From Scortum barcoo (Eukaryota; Chordata; Actinopteri; Centrarchiformes; Terapontidae): a stretch of DNA of 64,000 bases. Below, piece after piece: positions 1 to 12,644 of the stretch. Both the position numbers and the translations under genes were made by a program. The stretch covers positions 19,067,803 to 19,131,802 of the forward strand of contig CM041534.1 in NCBI GenBank assembly GCA_023238725.1, written 5' to 3'. Positions within the stretch are counted from its first letter, which is position 1. Each line of letters opens with the position of its first letter. A model generated the notes under the pieces. It was not told the origin of the DNA and ran no database searches. It was given only the letters and a program-made list of their open reading frames with translations.

Positions 1-640
1 AGGGCTCAAAAAAAAAGAATATGCAGGTATACATTATTTCTTATTATTTTGAGTATTAAACTTATATATGTATTTATTCTAATCTTTATATCATTGTATG
101 GCTCAATTGTATGTAAATCCTTTTATCTGTGAGGGACAACATGTATGTTTTTAATCACGCTAAATTAACATGGACTGAAACAAAAAATGGCTTTGATGTA
201 AGAAAACTCCTCCGTGTCTGTATTTGTCCAAAAATCAAATCTGCTCTTTGCTCTCATGTCACATGTATAAAGTCCTGAACTCATATCCCAGACTCTTTCT
301 TTCTCTCTCTCTCTCTTCCTCCTCATTTTTATTTTCCTAATTGTAAATAAACAGATGGAGAGAATAGATGCAGGAAAGAGGACAAAGTTACTTCAATGCC
401 TCCTCAGAAAAAGATAATATTATGGGTACTCATGTCAGAGATATCAAACTGAATTCCCAGTTAGTGCTGATACGTTATGTCAAGCTCTTTCCTGCGTTCC
501 CCTCTAAAATGTATTTGTAGTAGTGTGGCAGCTCCCTGTCACATGCCATCGGGGTCTGGGTGGACATCCACTCTTTCTAGCAGGGTTCCTCCATCCCTGT
601 GAGTCAGCGAGCCTTTCAGCTCTGATGCAGAAGATTGCCG
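1..640. other. Non-coding stretch, no gene seen
   Basis: AT-rich DNA without a supported gene. A pyrimidine tract with a (TC)n core lies at about 292-321. No repeat family was recognised. Confidence 0.6.
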
Positions 641-647
641 ACAATCC

Positions 648-687
648 TTTTTTTTTTTTTTTTTTTTTCCTTTTTTTTTTTTTTTTT
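648..687 (+). repeat. Poly-T tract
   Basis: A run of 21 T, then CC, then 17 T. On the other strand this is a poly-A run and could be the remnant of a retroposed tail, but no element body is recognisable beside it. Confidence 0.9.
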
Positions 688-689
688 AT

Positions 690-1985
690 TATTAAAACAG
701 TACAAATCCGTTGTGGGCTGAAGAGCTTCTTTTGTTCCCCTCTTAATGGAAGAGACGCAGGACTAAAAGTCATGTCTTGCAGAAATGGGTTGCATTTCCT
801 CTGTGGTGGCAAAGCATATAAAAAATCCCTCTTAATGCATTTGTCACATATTAATGCTCCAGGAACTATATTCTTGTATATTACACATTACAGAAAAAAA
901 TGCATTTAACTTATGCACTCAACACATTATTTCTTTGTACTCTGTAATGGATAAAAACAGGAAATCATGATTTATTGAGGGGAGTGGTGTTTCAGCGGGC
1001 AGATGTTTCTAAATGTGTGTGTGGGTCTGTGTGTTTTCAACGTTCTCACAAGGAATAGTGTATAAATAGGACACTACTATAAGGACAATTTGCATGTCAT
1101 GTCTAAGCATGTTAAGTGTTTCACATGTCAATCAACACCTTTAACACATTTAAAGGACCTGTGTCAATTTGGTTAGGTTTTAGGCATAAAAACTACTTGG
1201 TTAGGTTTAAGTGTTATCAGTATAAGTGTTTCCTGTGTCAGTTAAATTATGTATGCAAGTTATATTACATGAACCTAAATAGGTTATCTAAGTTATGTTA
1301 AGTTATGTATGTAACTTAAAAGAGGACAGTTTGGACTTTTGGGTTTTACTCAAGACATGAACAGTGGCCTCCTGGGTAAATGTCTTGTTTGTTTGACCTC
1401 TCCACCCACCAGCTTCTTTGTCCCAACACCTTTGTGACTTTGTTTGTACGTCGTCTGACGTTGTTTATATGTAGGTCTGTTTTTTTTTTTTTCTTTTTGG
1501 CGTTTGCGTGTAAGTAAGTCTTTCCAGACTACATGGCATAAGCAAAAAATGCATCATGGGACACACCGGAATGACTTGAGAAATTGGCATGTTATTCATG
1601 TGCTGTGTGGGAAGACCAGGCAGTTTAAATGTTGATTTATGATATCTGATTAAACTAAAACCTTATTGGTCCTTAAACAGTCAAGGGAAAGTGGGATATC
1701 AATGGGATTTACACAAATGGAAAAAAATGGGTTAGAAAAAACATAAACCCAACAGTCCCTAGCATGCATGTCAGAATAAAAGCACCAGTAATGAAAGCAG
1801 ACTTAAGAGCCTGGAGAGCAAAATAGAAGCCGTGGCTTCAACAGAATTCAGAAAAACAAAATGTGAGTGGAGAAAAGTAAAAAAAATTGCAACACTTCCA
1901 AAAACTTGACTCAGCGACTCTTTGAATCACTGAATGTTACAAATAGTCGTTGAAAGTGTCATTGTGTAAAACCATCTTTTGCGAG
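690..1985. other. Non-coding stretch with imperfect internal duplication
   Basis: No gene is supported. At about 1105-1315 short motifs recur imperfectly (TTGGTTAGGTTT twice, TAAGTGTTTC twice, TAAGTTATGT twice), which suggests old local duplication. The rest is unremarkable AT-rich DNA with a T run near 1480. Confidence 0.5.
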
Positions 1986-1991
1986 CCTCAC

Positions 1992-2055
1992 CTTCTCCAG
2001 AGAGGAAACGCTACTCCAGATGGGTTTATCCATCCCACCTCTCCACTATAGAGCA
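1992..2055 (-). other. Weak exon candidate with strong splice signals
   Basis: On the minus strand a good acceptor (GGGTTTCTTCTTTATTCAG) precedes 64 bases that end in GAGAAG before a GTGAGG donor. One frame is open throughout (begins LYSGEVGW). In the phase left by the exon candidate at 6953-7035 the frame instead reads nine codons and then stops. It could therefore be a terminal exon, or simply a chance pseudo-exon. No protein is recognised. Confidence 0.2.
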
Positions 2056-2059
2056 CTGA

Positions 2060-3785
2060 ATAAAGAAGAAACCCTTATTAAAACACTCATTTCATCCTCT
2101 CATAGCCTCTCGCCTGCGGCCCTAACACCAGCGCCTGCAAGCTGCCTCTTCTGACCTACACAGGTGCTCTGTTCGTACCCTCTTGCCAAAAAAAAAAAGC
2201 TAATTTTGACTCAAAGCTTTTTCTTTGAATATTACGACGTGGAATTAAAAGACTCAGGGAGGGAAATAAAGTCTTGGATCCTAATTAAGGGAGTTTTGTG
2301 CGTCCCAGGGAGAGATGATAATAGAGAATAAAAGCTTTTAACAAGCATGGCATAAGGTAATCCACCGCCCTCACCCACCACATCCCCCATCTGGAAGACA
2401 GTAGGCAGTAAATGATGCCTGGAGCATGTCAGATTGATTGGCTGAAAGTCAGTAACAGCTCAATCAAACTGAGTTCCAGGACTGTCCGCCACCACACAAG
2501 CTCTAATAAAGACTTACACTTTGCACTTGCAATAATAGTGTGGGTGTGTGTGATATCTATAGTGTACTGATCATCCTGGCTCTCACGCTGGCCTGTTGCA
2601 ATATATGTGTGAAACTTATTGTAAATTTGAATATAAGAACATAAAGCATCACTATCACTCTGAATGGCCTCAACAGTATAAAAACAGCACTCTTGTTGCA
2701 GACTATTTCTAGGTATAGGGCTGTTTACTAGCAAGGACCATCAATGATAGGTGTTTGAACTATTTATTACATAGCAAATTGATTGGTATTGTTATGGCTT
2801 CATACTCTGTATGGAGGCCATTTTAGGACATCTTAAGCTCAGCTTGTGAGGCTCTGCTCAGCGCTGACAGACTTGACTCAACTTTAAGTACTGTGGAGTT
2901 ACACTGCAAAACAAGTTTAATTTTCCTTTGTCTTCTCAAAATCATTTCTAAAAATCATAATTTACTCCTCGGAGGATAATGTGAATTGGTTCCAGTCTGG
3001 AAAATGAGTCATGCAGCTGAGTTGCATCAACAAATGTCTGAAAGGTGTTGGCGTTTTATGCTGTACCATGAATGTTTTTTATTAAACTTTTGTTTAACAA
3101 GTTGAAAGTCTCTCTGCACCTTAAAATCATTACTTAGGGTTATGACTAAACCACCATAAAAAAAGCATAATACAGCAGTAAAACGACAATAATACAACAC
3201 ATTATTTTGTTAAATTTGACATGACTGCTATATTTCTCTAATGTCCATTCAAATAAAAAAAACAACACAACATTCAAACAGGAAAAAACATTTCACTAAA
3301 GTGCATTCTTCCACTTACAGTTGACTCGAGCATCCATTTCACTCGGCTAACAAAACCCCCAGCTGCGTGTAATGGCAGGGCGTTTGCTTTGGTAGCTGTT
3401 TGATGTTTTCTTTTATTCTGAAAGCAGATGTATGTGCTTCTGGCAGGTACGTGGATTATGGTGCAAGAAAGGAAATTCAACCATGGAAAAGGTTATGCAT
3501 CATCCATTACACCACATTAAATGGTTACATAATGCTACTGTCATGCTTAAGGCCCAACATTGGATATATTTTTTAGACCAACATATCCATGTAGGATTTA
3601 ATTTAAATGCAGTGTTGTCAAACAGAGTGGGATTATGATGTGGGTGACACCATGCTCTGTTAGCCACTTTGAGCTGCTTCCAGTCAGCGTATCCCATCAG
3701 CGCTCCGTGTGAATGAGACAACAAAATGTTCTGAGAGTATTCATGCTCAGACTGGACAAAAAAAGATGTGTTTTGTTTTTCATAC
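2060..3785. other. Non-coding stretch
   Basis: No gene or recognised repeat. Ordinary AT-rich unique-looking sequence. Confidence 0.5.
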
Positions 3786-3788
3786 CAT

Positions 3789-3813
3789 TGTGTGTGTGTG
3801 TGTGTGTGTGTGT
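3789..3813. repeat. (TG)n microsatellite
   Basis: About 12 uninterrupted TG units. The threonine/histidine-rich frames on the opposite strand are by-products of this repeat. Confidence 0.95.
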
Positions 3814-4025
3814 TTGTATGTATAGAGATAATAGGAGTGCAAGATAGGATATAACACATTCTGTGTTATCTGTCACCTGCATCCAAAGCTTCTTACAGAT
3901 TACTGTATGGGAATAGTAGCCTTATATATGACTTTCAGGCAATGTGATGTGATATTTTTACTCTGAATAGAAGCATGAAGGGAAAGAACTGGCAAGGAAG
4001 TAAAGACAGAATTTAAGCAGTATAA

Positions 4026-4031
<6 letters not shown>

Positions 4032-4069
<38 letters not shown>
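4032..4069. repeat. (TA)n microsatellite
   Basis: About 19 TA units followed by AAATAAAT-rich sequence to about 4095. Confidence 0.95.
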
Positions 4070-4076
<7 letters not shown>

Positions 4077-4099
4077 TAAATAAATGAATAAACAAATTA

Positions 4100-6950
4100 T
4101 ATATATAAACAGCGAGATTTAACCACACCTGCACGGCCTATGATGTAGTTTTGCACACAGCTCAGCACAATCACAAGTACAACAAATCCGACCAAATCTG
4201 ACCACATTCAACTGTGATCATTGTTGGTGGTAAGATGGTTGATAGACGTATTGTTCAGTTTGCACAAAGTTTCTCTTTACCATGAAGACAAACTTTCTCT
4301 TACCATAACTTCCTACCTGTCAGTGACCAAAGTTAACAATAATTTAACCATGTGGACGCCATCTCCGAAAACCCTCATATGCTTTATTTTTGGAACACAA
4401 AAATATTGTTGGAACAAGCATGCAAACTGGGGTTCCAACAGTCACTATTGATGTCCATACACACACACCTACACAGTTTCTGACACATTTAAAGACAGCA
4501 GAGTGGCTGTTCTGACTGTTATAATCCCACGGAAGAGAACTGAGACATATGCATACGGCATTGCCACTGTAGATAACAGCATCAGCGGGCTCACTTCATA
4601 AAAAGTGCTCCATGTGAAAGGAATTCACCAGGCAGAATTGTAATGCAGACGATCCAGCTGGCCCGGCATCGCTGTGTTCGAGTGGTTTTGTACCTTCAAA
4701 AACGCTGCGTTCTGTAATAGAAGAAAGAGCGAGCGCATCAATGGCGGCGGCGCTCTGTTCGGCGGATGTTGGAAAATAAACTTGTTAGGAGTTTTATGGC
4801 TTCTGACTTTCATTTGTCCTCCGGCGAGAGCTGATTCACAAATTAATCTGTCAGTGGTTCATGCCTGATGCATGAGACTGTAGCTGTGTTAAAACCACAG
4901 CCTGTCTCTGTACTTAATAAATGACCTCGCAAGGAGAGAAAATCCAGCAAAGTGGATCATGTATCTTGATCTTATTTCTGGAGCTGTTTGATTGTTTTTT
5001 TCTTTTCTTATTTTATGGATAGCTTGATAACTTATGACAATATAAAATCAAACTATATATACACACAATACATAAACATATTCAGAGTCAAAGGGTTAAT
5101 AAAAGACTGGATTTAGATTGGTAAGAACAACAGCATTTATGCTGCAGCACACAACACAAAACTGTTACTCTACTGTCCCTGTTTTGTCCCCTATTGCTGC
5201 TTAGAAAAGACGAATACGTGCATGAACGTCTCAAGTCTTTGTCAAGGTAGGATAAAAGGTTGTGTAAGGAAATGGTGTGTCTGAAATCAACGTTACAAAA
5301 TGAGCTATTTCCACAATAAAAATGCAAATGTAGATGACAAAGTGAGGCTAACACCATTCAGTAAAAAAAAAAAAGAAAAATAGATGTGCTTTGTTGTTCT
5401 TCAACATTTTTCTGTCTGGGAACAGTCAGCTAGTCCACGTTTACCTCCTCAGACAACACAACGCTTCGTCATCAGAGCCGCGTGAGCACACTGCTTATTT
5501 AGACAACTGGCTGATTTTTTAATCCAACGCAAAGTAGTTTGGGGTCAAAAGGATTGTAATTGAATAGAAATTTGAAGCTTCAAACACATCCACAGAGCTG
5601 TTTGGAGTGGTGTGAACTACAGATTGGTGACAAATTAAAGGAAAAACCAAGATGTAGTGTCCAGAACAACTTCAGTGCTCCCTGTCAAGTCTGTGGATCT
5701 CTGTTGGTGGGATGAATGCCATTCCTCCACAAAATAGTCCCTCATTTATATAAACAACCTTCATTTAATCAGGTCTCTCTCTTACAAAAGAGATCTTCAT
5801 CTTAATTATATTATGCCTGCGTGATATTACCCAGGTAGAGAGAAAAACAAACGCAGCCAGACATAACAAAAGGACAGACAGCATCAGAGACAGTCGATAA
5901 ATAGATTAGAAGATTTGAGTTCATATAGTATTAGTTGGTGTTATGATGATGCTGGTGGAGAACATTGTCCGACACGTTGGTCCGAAATCTTCTACAGGCG
6001 TGACAGGTGACTGTGAAAGCTGTAGCATTTCATTGACATCATTTCACACGCCGTCACATCACATCATACTTACCTAAGCATTCAGTAAGGCCTTTATATG
6101 GAAACATCTACATTTGAGGTGTTCCTCCACTCTTTAATTCAGTTTTTTTTCCCTTTAATATGTCCCCCCGTGTGCACATGACAGATGTGAAACTTGTATC
6201 CAAGGTAATTCAGTCGTGTACTACAAGAGCAGGAGCAGCTGGACATGTCTTAAAAAGGCAAGGGTCGGGCATGTAGTGGAGGGTGTTTAAGAAGCTGAAT
6301 GAATGGTGTGAGCGGTGGCCCTGATGTATGAAAACCTAATGTGTATGTGTGTGTCCACTGCAGGCCTTCAAACTCGAGGACCAACTATTGCAGTGCACTT
6401 TTACTATTATGACACAAGATAGTCATTTTTCTTTATTCTACTATGGCAAGCTGCCATTTTCTGCATTCTTTTAACACACTGACACTCATTTATAGTAAAT
6501 TCTTTATTGATTTGTTTCACCAACAGGCTGAGATATTCTACTTCAACAGCAGCTGGGGAGGTTGTGGGTCAAGGGAACTCGGACTTTTAGGACTCAGTAA
6601 TGTACAAACATAATCTAAGTTTGTTAAGATGTTTCAGCACACATTCATCTCTCTGTCTTTAGTCTCCTCTCAGCCTCTCTCCCCTCTCTGTCCGCCACAT
6701 CTTCTCATCTTGCTCGCCGGCCAAAGGTCCATCGAATTCCTCTTCGTCTCTCTTTTCGGTCTCTCTGTCTTCCTGTCCGCATTATTGGCTGTTACTTCAA
6801 ACTCGTTAAGTGCTTCACAGTCTGCAGTGCGCTGAAAGTTTATGCACGCACCTCCTGTTCTCCCCCCTCGAGACAGGAAGTACAAGACAGGCCCCGCCCT
6901 CTCCCGCTTCATTTTGTTAAGTCCTCACCCTGTCACTCATCGTGCCACTC
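4100..6950. other. Non-coding stretch
   Basis: No gene supported. Short frames here lack recognisable domains and convincing splice borders. A strong minus-strand donor-like sequence (CTTAG before GTAAGTAT) occurs near 6070, but no good acceptor is paired with it. Confidence 0.5.
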
Positions 6951-6952
6951 AC

Positions 6953-7035
6953 CTTGATGAGCTGTCTGCCTTCAAAGTGCATCGCCCGCAGCTGAGGTAA
7001 CGAGCGCGAGCGAAGCCTCCGAGGAAGCAGCCTGT
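6953..7035 (-). CDS. Candidate coding exon, unrecognised protein
   Basis: On the minus strand a long pyrimidine tract and CTGCAG acceptor (GTGTTTTTTTTCTGCAG) precede 83 bases that end AAG before a consensus GTGAGT donor. Splice quality is high on both sides, and the segment is GC-richer than its surroundings. If entered with two bases completing a codon, it reads an open, basic peptide (RLLPRRLRSRS...FEGRQLIK). A second phase reads an alanine-rich peptide that stops just before the donor. The minus-strand candidate at 10321-10353 ends with one base, which would complete the split codon as Asp. I do not recognise the protein. Strong splice signals with an open frame also occur by chance in 64 kb, so this remains a hypothesis. 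Confidence 0.35.
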
Positions 7036-7039
7036 CTGC

Positions 7040-10000
7040 AGAAAAAAAACACAACAAAGCCGCTGCTTAATGCCGTTGAATGTGTCACGTCTGCAGCATG
7101 CTTAGCTCATCTTGTGTCTGCAAGTTTTTGTTGGCAGCTATGATGGGCTTGATGTCTATATCAGCTCAGCTCGCACCCAAAATGGTATACGCATCGGAAC
7201 GGCAGTCTTCTAGGTGTCAAAAGTAAAATGTTAATGAATCATTTAGCTGGGTTCAGTTTCTTCAAAGGTAAATTGTTGCCTAGAGCTGCATGTTTGTGAA
7301 CATTTTGTAAAAAACGTGTAAAATCTTTGTTATGCAATGGTGACACTTCTATTTGTTGTTGTTGTTGTTGCAAAAATGGGAATTGAATTGTCGACACAGA
7401 CTTCTCAAAAACACTCCTGCAGCTTAATCCACGTCTCTATTAGCGAGTGTAGAAGTAGCGGGAAGTTGTTATACAGCCACAAAGCTGGTAGGCAGGAGGT
7501 TGGGCTTTATGGCAAGGACCACAATAGTCTCCTGACCTTTGGCAAGCGCTTTTTCTCTCCTAACCGAGCTTTAATCACACTGGTGGGAGATCAAAAAATG
7601 CATCATTTACGCCACGCTTTTTGGAAGGCACGGCAATCTATGTCATCCTGCTGACAGAGGAGTCAGATTAGAGGACACTCGTGCTGCTCTGGAAAACAGT
7701 GACAAACAATCGTGAAGCTTGGATGACTTTACCTTTGTCGCTGCTCGATGAGGCGTCCAAGTCGAACCTCGCCTCTCATCCCCTGCATGCTGGGTTAAGT
7801 TCCAGCCTTAAGACGGTTTGTCTTAATGTGTCTGAATGAGTAATTTGGTGTAAGCTCCTTAAGTAAAAAGGTCTTAAATGGTCTTAATTTTTTCTGTCAA
7901 ATACTGTAACCTCCTCCAATTCTGTCCTGTCGTCTCTGTCTTCTCTAACTCTCTGTCTGTAACTCAAAAAACTGCTAACGCTCCACTGTCTCAGATTGAG
8001 GGTTGAAGGGTTATTTTTTTCTGTTTTTTTCTCACTCAGGATTTGTATTATTAAACACTTTGTACTCCGACTTTGGTTGACTTTGAATCCCTCAGAGGCA
8101 AAATGATTTAACGTCATTAAAAGTACTGAGTTTTTAGAATTTAGTGAGTTCCTGTCACTCGTGGGAGTCATAAAAAGAAAGGCCATGGCTTGATCTGTGC
8201 GGTTTCCAGTTTGTGAAATGACTGAGACAATCAGAGCCTTTGCGGGCAGAAATGAATTTGATGACTTTATCAAGCTGATTCAGGAAGATCAAGATATTTT
8301 CTTTCCATTTTAAAAATAAGCAATCAGAGAATCAATCAAATTCAACCTTTTGAAACTTAGTCTTAGTCTAAAAGAGGTGAGTAATTTCCAACATCAGCTA
8401 ATCACAACAGCCTTGCTATAGATGCCGCTGTTTCTGATGCGCCACAGTCCTAATGACCCAACCCGTGTTCTCAGTGAGAACATTTTTTATGTTTAATGCC
8501 AATGATTACACATTCTTCCTTTCTACAAGATCTGTGCATTGTAATCATGGTTAAAGTCAGGGAGAGAGTCATAGCAAATAAAGTAATTAAAAACTTAAAT
8601 GCTTGGTCAAGGTCAGGGAAGAACTGTGACAGGATGCAAACTGTGGTCTCTTTCACGGAGGTCTGACCTTTAAAACCTCGCTACATGTAGGGCAGTTTAA
8701 GTTAACAATGCCAGTTCAATACATTATCTATTCTACTTATCTCAAAGAGGCGACAAACCCTAACCCTACATGTATGGGATCACTGACTTTAATGCTCTCC
8801 TTTGACTTTTCACTTTAATTACAGTGTGTGGTTCACATTAATATGTTCAGTGGACATTTTAAACTGGATTGCTTGTGTTTGAAGTCTCAGTCGCAAGGTG
8901 CATCTTCAACTGTGCAAACTAGTAGGCTGAAATCTACTGTCAAACAAAAAAAATAAGAAGCTGATTGCTTTATGAATTTGGTAGAAAGATTTATGAATGT
9001 ATAATATTCTTCATACTGTGAACATATGTCATTACCTGCCATAGCAGCATAGCAAACTATAATTTCATCCAAACATTTTCCTGGATTAATTAATATCTAA
9101 GAATTACAGGGTAAGAGAATAAAACTACAGGCAAAAAGAAGGAGCCTATAGGCAGCAGGATGTGGAGCAAAACTCGGTATTCAGTGTGGACAGCGGACTA
9201 AGAATGTATGAAAATGGAAGCAATGTAAATAAATGACTTCTTTCCTATTCATCTGTGGCCACAGGCCTACCAGTGAGGACAGAAACCATTATAATGACGG
9301 ATATGAACCAGAGAGGCGCACTCTTCGCACCCTGCTGCATGCTGGGAGCCAAGCAGGCGAGGTGGCGGGTAAAACCCGGGCCTGGGGACCTCCCGGGGAA
9401 AACAAATTATCACTGATGGAAAAAAGCTGAGAGTTTGTGCCTCTCCCCAGACCACATTTTTACGAACACATTATATCATCTCCGCTGTGGGTTACCGCCA
9501 TGATGGAAAAGAAGCCTTTTTTTCTCTTGCAGATTTAGTGGTCGGGACGGTGAGGAGATGCATATTCACTTTATGGTCATTAGCTGGTGAGAAAAGTGCA
9601 CCTTTGCTGCTGGTGCTTTGGCTCCGGTCTCAATTGGTTTGAAAAAGATAGCATGGCCCTCATGGTATCATTTGAAACCCTGTAAATGCTCTCTGATATT
9701 AGCTTAGCCTCTAAGGAGACATATGAGCTTTAGCGATTATACAAGATGTCGTATCAATATTAATAATCACTGCTCAGATGCAGTCTCCGTTTAAATAGCT
9801 ATGAAAACAATTCACAATGGCTTACTGTAATGTTGTATGTTCATTTTTGGGAAAAAACATAAATTTGATTTTATGCTTTAGTTCATTTATGATTATTATA
9901 TATTTATTTAATGTATCTATTAAGTACATTTTTTATTTGAGTTTATTTAAGTGTATTACATTTTATTGAAAAACATTAAAATCTTTTCCCACCAAACAGT

Positions 10001-10318
10001 GGATTCATGTTTTTGTTACTCAAATCTGCCTGACGTTTATACTTAAATGATATATTTTAGCCAGTCAAAGACAGCTCTGGCTTAATTACTGTGCTCAGTT
10101 CAGTGGGGCATTGTCCCTGCACAATTCTGAGAAATGGCAGATAGCTAGACCTTAGGTATGTGAACAAACACACACACACTCACGTTAAGCATGAACACAT
10201 GAAATGCCCCACATTCACATCCATATGGAGTGTTGTGCATGCACGCTCAACACACACAGCAGTGACGCTGCAAACTCAATAATTAGAACCCAGTCGTCTT
10301 TTTGACATAGTCAGACTC
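7040..10318. other. Non-coding stretch
   Basis: No supported gene. It holds a short (GTT)n run at about 7357-7372. A GC-rich minus-strand segment near 7737-7790 has a fair donor (GACAAAG before GTAAAG) but a poor acceptor. Two telomere-like CCCTAA copies near 8756 are too few to matter. 9780-10020 is AT-rich and otherwise featureless. Confidence 0.5.
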
Positions 10319-10320
10319 AC

Positions 10321-10353
10321 CTTTTTTAGCCTCGCGAGCTATGAGCCTCTTGT
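10321..10353 (-). CDS. Candidate 33-nt microexon
   Basis: On the minus strand the acceptor CTTTTCTCGGTGTGTGTCTGTCAG precedes 33 bases ending in AAAAAAG before a perfect GTGAGT donor. The length is a multiple of three. In the phase that starts with two bases it reads KRLIAREAKK and ends with one base. This is compatible with the next downstream candidate (6953-7035) and with one frame of the upstream candidate (14942-15050). Short in-frame microexons are typical of neural genes in vertebrates, but 33 bases give almost no coding evidence by themselves. No homologue is recognised. Confidence 0.28.
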
Positions 10354-10354
10354 C

Positions 10355-12390
10355 TGACAGACACACACCGAGAAAAGAGCACTCAGGTAACTAAGGGCTG
10401 AGTTATGTGACACATAAGGAAGGATCCGGAAAAATGATACATGAGGACGAAAGGTAAAGAAGGGAGGAAAGAAGGAAAAAAAGGAACAGAATCACCTTGT
10501 GAAACATTTCACTGTCAAAAGCTCCTCAGATTTATCAACCCAGTTTTCTGTCTGCCTCGCTCTTCAGATAATTGGAAGGTAGCGTCTGTGTGCACAGAGC
10601 CACAGGGAGACAGAAAACATATTTTGGCAGGGCTTGACAGGTTAGACAATGGTGGAAAAAAAGAACAAATGCTGTCAGGAGACAACAGCAAGAGGACTAG
10701 AAGAGGGCTGCAGTGTGTACGTGTCTGTGCACGGGTGCACAACCCTGTGTTCATGGGTAAATGTGAGTTTGTTTTTTGCGAGAACAGACATATCTGTGTG
10801 GGACCTTGTGGCTGTGTGTGTGTGTGTCTGTCATTTCATACACCTTTCATGTAGCGTCCTTGCAACAGTGAGACCAAGAGATTGTCTGCTGTTAAAGGTC
10901 AGATTTTAATTATTGGCAGTAACTCGACCACTGGTGTCTCCTTAAGTTGAGATGTACTAAGGGCATCTGTCCACTTCAAAGAACAAGTGCCTGGAAAAAA
11001 TCTCTTGTGCTCTGTGGCATTTAGTACTGCAGTGGTAATACTAACGTTACATCGGTGTGTTTGCATTGGTGGCATGAAAGGTTAGAGAGAGCGAAAAGTT
11101 GATGATTTGAATTCTGGACCAGCAGGATAAAGTGAATAATTGGCGCCTCCCTCATTTCCACCACTGTAACTACACTAAACGAGGCATGTAACCTGCTCCA
11201 GTGGCCAGGAGGGCAGAGTGTGGTTAGCAGTGGTCTTGCTGACACAAGTAGCCTTCGGGCTATGAATTTAGAACAATGATGAGCCAGTTATGTCAGAGCC
11301 CTGCACTTATCAAAAAATAATGTCCACCCCAAGGCCAATTATAATCAATTATTCACCACAGTTATACTGTTGTAGGTGTAAGGTTCCTATTTTTGTGGAC
11401 ACCCAGCGTGGATCATTTCCTGATCTTGAAATTAGTATCGCCGCCTGTGCAGCATTTTGGTGCCCAGCGCCGAGCTCACTGCTGGGTAGAGAGTCACAAA
11501 CAGGTGAGAGCTTCATTCAAATGAGGCAGAGCAACGTGAGTTGTTGGTACTTTGATAAAAATTGGGTTTTAGAGGTTCAACGCTAAAATGAGACGTGTGT
11601 GATTCTAGGTTATCCAAGGTAATTCATAATAGAATTAACTGTTGTTCTCGCCACATACAATATTTAGTATGCAGCTGAACACACACACGAAAAGAGTGAA
11701 GCACGAGTAGTATTGAAAGTGCTGTCATGCATGTAAGGATGTGCTTTCAATCAATGCTACAGTGGACAGGTGAAGGGTGTTTCCTTACCTCTACCTTTAT
11801 GCGGGATAAGCTCCAGTCCACCTGTGAGCTAAAATAGATTAGTCCATTCACTATTTCAAGTCATTTTTAAATTGGAAATACCAAATATTCACTTGTTCCA
11901 GTCTCTCAAATGTGAGGATTTCCTGTTTTTTTCACTTGTTGACATCATTCAAACTTCATTATCTTTGTGTTTCAGACTGGACTGTCGGACAAAACAAGAA
12001 TTTTCAAAACATCAATTTAAGCTCTGTAAATGTGTCACTATTCAACGATTTATCAGTTCATTGAAAAACATAATTTATAGTTTCATGGATAATAAAGAGA
12101 GATTACAACCATAGACAGATAGATAGATATATGGGCTGACAAATAGACTGACAGACACAAACAATTTACCATTAGCAGTGAAATGGCACACCAGTGAACG
12201 CTGTCGTCTCTGTGTTACTGACATTATGTGACATTGAATTGGGCTCCGGCCGGATCAGCTCCAAGTTGGCCCCACAGTGGAAACCGCCCGATGTTTTATT
12301 CATCTTGTCTGAAATAACCCGACCTGACATGAACCACATCCTGCTGTTGGGGGTCCTCACCTACAATAGGCTTGAACAGGCTAGCCTCTC
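10355..12390. other. Non-coding stretch
   Basis: No supported gene. The 137-codon plus-strand frame starting at 10441 is lysine-rich and then runs into (TG)n near 10811-10830. Its composition comes from simple sequence. A short (AGAT)n run lies at about 12115-12130. Confidence 0.5.
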
Positions 12391-12393
12391 CCG

Positions 12394-12405
12394 CCCCCCC
12401 CCCCC
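12394..12405 (+). repeat. Poly-C run
   Basis: Twelve consecutive C in an otherwise mixed sequence. A site prone to length variation and sequencing error. Confidence 0.9.
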
Positions 12406-12469
12406 TTCATAACGGTGCCCTCTGGCTATCTGCATTAATTTTCCGCTCCCCCGCTGGCTCTCTTCGCAG

Positions 12470-12640
12470 AGTCCGAGCGTCCGGGCCCCGCGAAACGCTC
12501 CGGGAGGTCATCATTTCAGCGCGCGTGCGGGCCCAGATAAAATGTGAATTACGACCTCTTTTAATGGTGTCGTTTAAAGTCACGCTGAGGACTGAGATAG
12601 CATGGAGCCTCCCGTCCTGTTTTTTTCGCTCTGGTCTTCG
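12470..12640 (+). other. Plus-strand exon candidate, unproven
   Basis: A good acceptor (CCCCCGCTGGCTCTCTTCGCAG) precedes 171 bases, a multiple of three, ending TTCG before GTAAGA. The frame is open throughout when entered with one base (begins VRASGPRETLREV). GC content is high at the 5' part. No domain or homologue is recognised. It lies on the opposite strand from the 6953/10321/14942 candidates, so it would have to belong to another gene. It may equally be a chance pseudo-exon in a regulatory CpG-rich patch. Confidence 0.22.
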
Positions 12641-12644
12641 GTAA

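Noticed and set aside
7737..7800. GC-rich minus-strand segment with GTAAAG donor
   Set aside because: The acceptor lacks a pyrimidine tract, and the phase does not join the neighbouring candidates without a stop.
8755..8770. Telomere-like CCCTAACCCTA
   Set aside because: Only about two copies. Expected by chance and not an interstitial telomere array.
10441..10854. 137-codon plus-strand frame
   Set aside because: Lysine-rich start and a cysteine/valine end come from A/G-rich and (TG)n sequence. No splice or domain support.
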